This document shows, piece by piece, positions 61,529-64,000 of a DNA stretch of 64,000 bases. The translations under genes and the position numbers were made by a program. Source of the DNA: Lotus japonicus. Taxonomy: Eukaryota; Streptophyta; Magnoliopsida; Fabales; Fabaceae. The notes beneath the pieces were generated by a model, which ran no database searches, was not told the DNA's origin, and saw only the letters and a list, made by a program, of their open reading frames with translations. Each line of letters opens with the position of its first letter. Position 1 is the stretch's first letter. The stretch lies in assembly GCF_012489685.1 (NCBI RefSeq), contig NC_080046.1, positions 47,393,176 to 47,457,175 on the forward strand, read 5' to 3'.

Positions 61529-63145
61529 CTAGGCTGAACGTTTTGTGGAGCCTGGGGACAAGCTCCTATCCCTCTCACGAGGTACAACATCATCATAATC
61601 CCTTGAAGCAAACTTCAGAGACTTGTTCTCAGCTTTCTCTTTATTGAGGATGCCTTGAAGGATGACTGGACGAACCCCCCCTGGAGAGTTGCTTTTGCTA
61701 TCCTTGTTAGTTGGCGCCCCATTAGATGAGCCCTTCGCACGTGCTTTTCTTTTTTGAGAGCTAACTGAATTGGCACTCTCTTGATGGATAGCACGTGTGT
61801 TGTTTTTATCAACAACAATCGCCACATGCTTAGCCTTGTCACACGTATCCATGGAATGAGCAGGAGCCGTAACCTCTTCCAAGTTATTTGGGACAATTAA
61901 TGATGGAGCAATGATTTTTGGACCCACACCTGAGGTAATATTCTTCTTATTATTTTGAACCTGCAGCCCATTGTTTTCAACAATGATTGCTCCATGATTT
62001 GCAACGTGATCTGCTCCCTTAGTGGAATCTTCATTAATAGAAATAACTTCCACATTTCCCTCCAAGAAATCTGTACGTTTGCTATTGCTAGTCTCCCCTT
62101 GATTTTGCAAAGCATTGAATCTGGACCCACCACTTAAATTCAAATTTGGAACCGAAACAGCATTAAAACTGCCACCCTTGGATTTCGCCGTGAATCCTCC
62201 TTTCCGTTTTTCTCTCTTAACAATCATCCAGTCCCCAAATGGCTGGGATTCCTCTGCCGCCGTCGGCGATTGAGGCTGCGCCTCCGGTCCGTTCCCCTGA
62301 GCAGCCTCCACTCCTTTTGGCAAGGTGGAAAGAGGGCAACTCTCCTTGCGGTGACCAAACCTACCACAGTGGAAGCATATCATATTTAGGCCTTCATATT
62401 CAACCTTGTACACTTGCTCATTCATGTTAAACTTTGCTACCAGGGCCTTCCTGAGATCAACTTCTACACAAATTCTGGCAAATTTGCAGCGTTCAGTTCC
62501 TACTATAGATTGACCCCCGTCCTTAGCTACTTTCAAAGTGTGATCATCAATACGCAGCATCCTGCCAAGGTGGTTTCCAATTCGCCAAAGAAAGTGTTTG
62601 CCATAGAGCTCCACCGGAAACTTCGGAATACGTACCCAAACAGCCACCTTCCCTGGGACACCCTCTTCAGGAACAAAACCCGGTTGCCATTGTTGGATAA
62701 TCAGATAGTGCCCCATGATTACCCATGGCCCCCCATTGAACACATGAGCATAATCCGCCATATTACTGAAGCGTATAATATAAAACTCATGGTCCAATTC
62801 AATGACCTCCATCTCCCCCATTGGTTGCCATAGCCGCTCCAAGCGCAACCTGAGGAGACTAAGGCCTAACTTCTTTCCCAAGAGCTTGACTATGATGGCC
62901 TTTCGCCATGGTTTGCAAGCTTCCTTCAATTCCTGTTTCGTAACTTTGATCACCGGACAGAGCGGGTCCTGTTGCACAGAATCATCCATATCTTCATCAT
63001 CCCCCTCCACATCATCGACCTCATCATCCACGTCTGTCCCTGAGTTGTCGATATAGTCATCCTTATCCTCTTCCTCATAGTCATTCCCATTGATACCAGC
63101 ACAAATATCCTTGTAAGATATCAGCTTTCGTGGCTGGACTTGCAC
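61529..63145 (-). CDS. LINE ORF1: DUF4283/CCHC nucleic-acid-binding protein
   Basis: 538 codons from the GTG at 63145, including an acidic stretch (about 20-55), the DUF4283 region (LSLLRLRLERLWQPMGEMEV..., GGPWVIMGHYLIIQQW), a CCHC knuckle (CFHCGRFGHRKESC, about residue 253) and a polar tail. It coats the LINE RNA. The frame is open upstream to about 63265 with no ATG; the first in-frame ATG inside is near residue 50. So the start is either non-ATG, in an upstream exon, or lost. Confidence 0.85.
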   Translation of the reverse strand: MQVQPRKLISYKDICAGINGNDYEEEDKDDYIDNSGTDVDDEVDDVEGDDEDMDDSVQQDPLCPVIKVTKQELKEACKPWRKAIIVKLLGKKLGLSLLRLRLERLWQPMGEMEVIELDHEFYIIRFSNMADYAHVFNGGPWVIMGHYLIIQQWQPGFVPEEGVPGKVAVWVRIPKFPVELYGKHFLWRIGNHLGRMLRIDDHTLKVAKDGGQSIVGTERCKFARICVEVDLRKALVAKFNMNEQVYKVEYEGLNMICFHCGRFGHRKESCPLSTLPKGVEAAQGNGPEAQPQSPTAAEESQPFGDWMIVKREKRKGGFTAKSKGGSFNAVSVPNLNLSGGSRFNALQNQGETSNSKRTDFLEGNVEVISINEDSTKGADHVANHGAIIVENNGLQVQNNKKNITSGVGPKIIAPSLIVPNNLEEVTAPAHSMDTCDKAKHVAIVVDKNNTRAIHQESANSVSSQKRKARAKGSSNGAPTNKDSKSNSPGGVRPVILQGILNKEKAENKSLKFASRDYDDVVPRERDRSLSPGSTKRSA

Positions 63146-63270
63146 TGATTTTTGCTGCTCTGTGGTATTGCTTTTCGCCTTAAACGTACTCCGCCGGAGG
63201 TTATCAAGCTCCTCCGATGAGGCTCCCCTGCCCCTAGCGCTCTCGCTCTCGCTCTGATGAGAATGTTAGA

Positions 63271-63760
63271 GATAGAAGTCCTCTCGACAAAGAATTACAT
63301 AACCCACAAAAGAAGCAAATCAACTAAACCTCTGCCGAAAAAAAAAATCAACAACCAAAATACTGAAAATAGACAAGCCCAAAAGTCAGCTTCCACCATT
63401 ACAAAACCCAACCACTCAAGAAAAACGGCAAAAGCTAAAAAAACAAAACCGAACATACACCTTGGTAAAATTACCTCATCCGGACCATCCCAAACCAGCC
63501 TCAATGCTTTACCTATTTGTTAAATTAGTTTATCTACACATTATCATTTTTATATATAAAAATTTAACTTTTATATTTTCTACAAACAAACAAATATTTC
63601 TTTTTTATTTACTAGTAACTTTATATAAGTTTAGTCTATTCCATGAGTTTATATTATTTTTAATCAATATAAAATTTTTATAATTATAACTTCACAAGTA
63701 TTTTTACTTGAAATATTAAAATGTGCATAGTAAATATTTTTTGGTGTTTAAGCAGGTGGT
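63271..63760. other. 5' flank of the LINE and AT-rich DNA
   Basis: 63290-63480 is A/C-rich and may be LINE 5' UTR or target DNA. Beyond that it is AT-rich with no feature. Confidence 0.35.
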
Positions 63761-64000
63761 AGGGATGGCAATGGGTAGGGTCTAGGTAGGGTACTATAGT
63801 ACCCATTCTCATACCAGTGTTTTCAAAAATTACCCGTACCTGTATCCGTGTGGGTAGCAACTTGAATGCCCGTCCTTGTACCCTCTGGGCACCTATATAC
63901 CCGTACCCGAGCCCATTACCCTCAATTTAACTAACCAAAATATAAATTTTCACCATTTTTGTTAATAGAAAACAAAAATACAACTTTAAAAATAAGCGAG
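63761..64000. mobile_element. Left end of a hAT-like repeat running off the window
   Basis: TAGGGATGGCAATGGGTAGG followed by many TACCC/GGGTA motifs (ACCCGTACC, TACCCTCTGGGCACC) is the familiar terminus of a short plant hAT family. The right end and target duplication are outside the window. Confidence 0.5.

Larger units (their letters stand above)
57318..63270 (-). mobile_element. Near-complete L1-type LINE with both ORFs open
   Basis: Read on the minus strand: ORF1 (63145-61529), a 32-base gap, ORF2 (61496-57360), a short 3' UTR and an A-run (T-run at 57318-57328 on plus). Both ORFs keep their conserved motifs without stops. The 5' boundary is not fixed. A convincing target duplication was not found; AAATATTT occurs on both flanks but is too short and AT-rich to count. 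Confidence 0.88.

Overview
The window is nuclear DNA of a flowering plant, most likely a eudicot. The evidence is AT-rich intergenic DNA, plant-specific PPR families (P class and DYW class), plant-type introns, a cucumisin-like subtilase, and a dense load of LINE, MULE, hAT, Helitron and LTR elements. The LINE and MULE families look legume-like to me, but that is an impression and not a proof. There are five ordinary host genes: a P-class PPR protein (minus, 13202-15184), a three-exon Mgr2/ROMO1-type inner mitochondrial membrane protein (plus, 17897-20840), a DYW-class PPR protein (minus, 22344-24533), the splicing factor CWC22 in seven exons (plus, 28439-32555) and a two-exon subtilase (plus, 38694-41161). 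Three of the first four concern organelles.

Left flank (1-13200): LINE fragments, a small zinc-finger-like gene with a near copy 53 kb away, a young non-autonomous LTR retrotransposon (3072-8658, target duplication TCTGC) that split an older LINE, and a MULE (9081-10434) with long inverted termini and a 9-bp target duplication.

Centre (13200-41200): the host genes, separated by a hAT element inside a LINE remnant (15807-16566), a short intronic element, a hAT MITE (24897-25182), a solo LTR (26013-27562), and a pair of related MULEs (34146-35216 and 35599-36868) filled with degenerate copies of a short palindrome based on TTTCACACTC/GAGTGTGAAA. Next to them lies a retro-insertion (36995-37953) whose 5' end is tRNA-like and whose 3' part is LINE.

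Right flank (41400-64000): two adjacent Helitrons on the minus strand. One has a complete-looking, intron-containing Rep/helicase gene. Then come an orphan TATA/telo-box promoter with a leader but no ORF (51900-52400), small LINE pieces, the second copy of the zinc-finger-like fragment, and a LINE with both ORFs open (57320-63270). The start of another hAT-like repeat runs off the window end.

Most element boundaries were fixed by reading target-site duplications directly. Function statements for genes come from recognising protein families; no database search was run.
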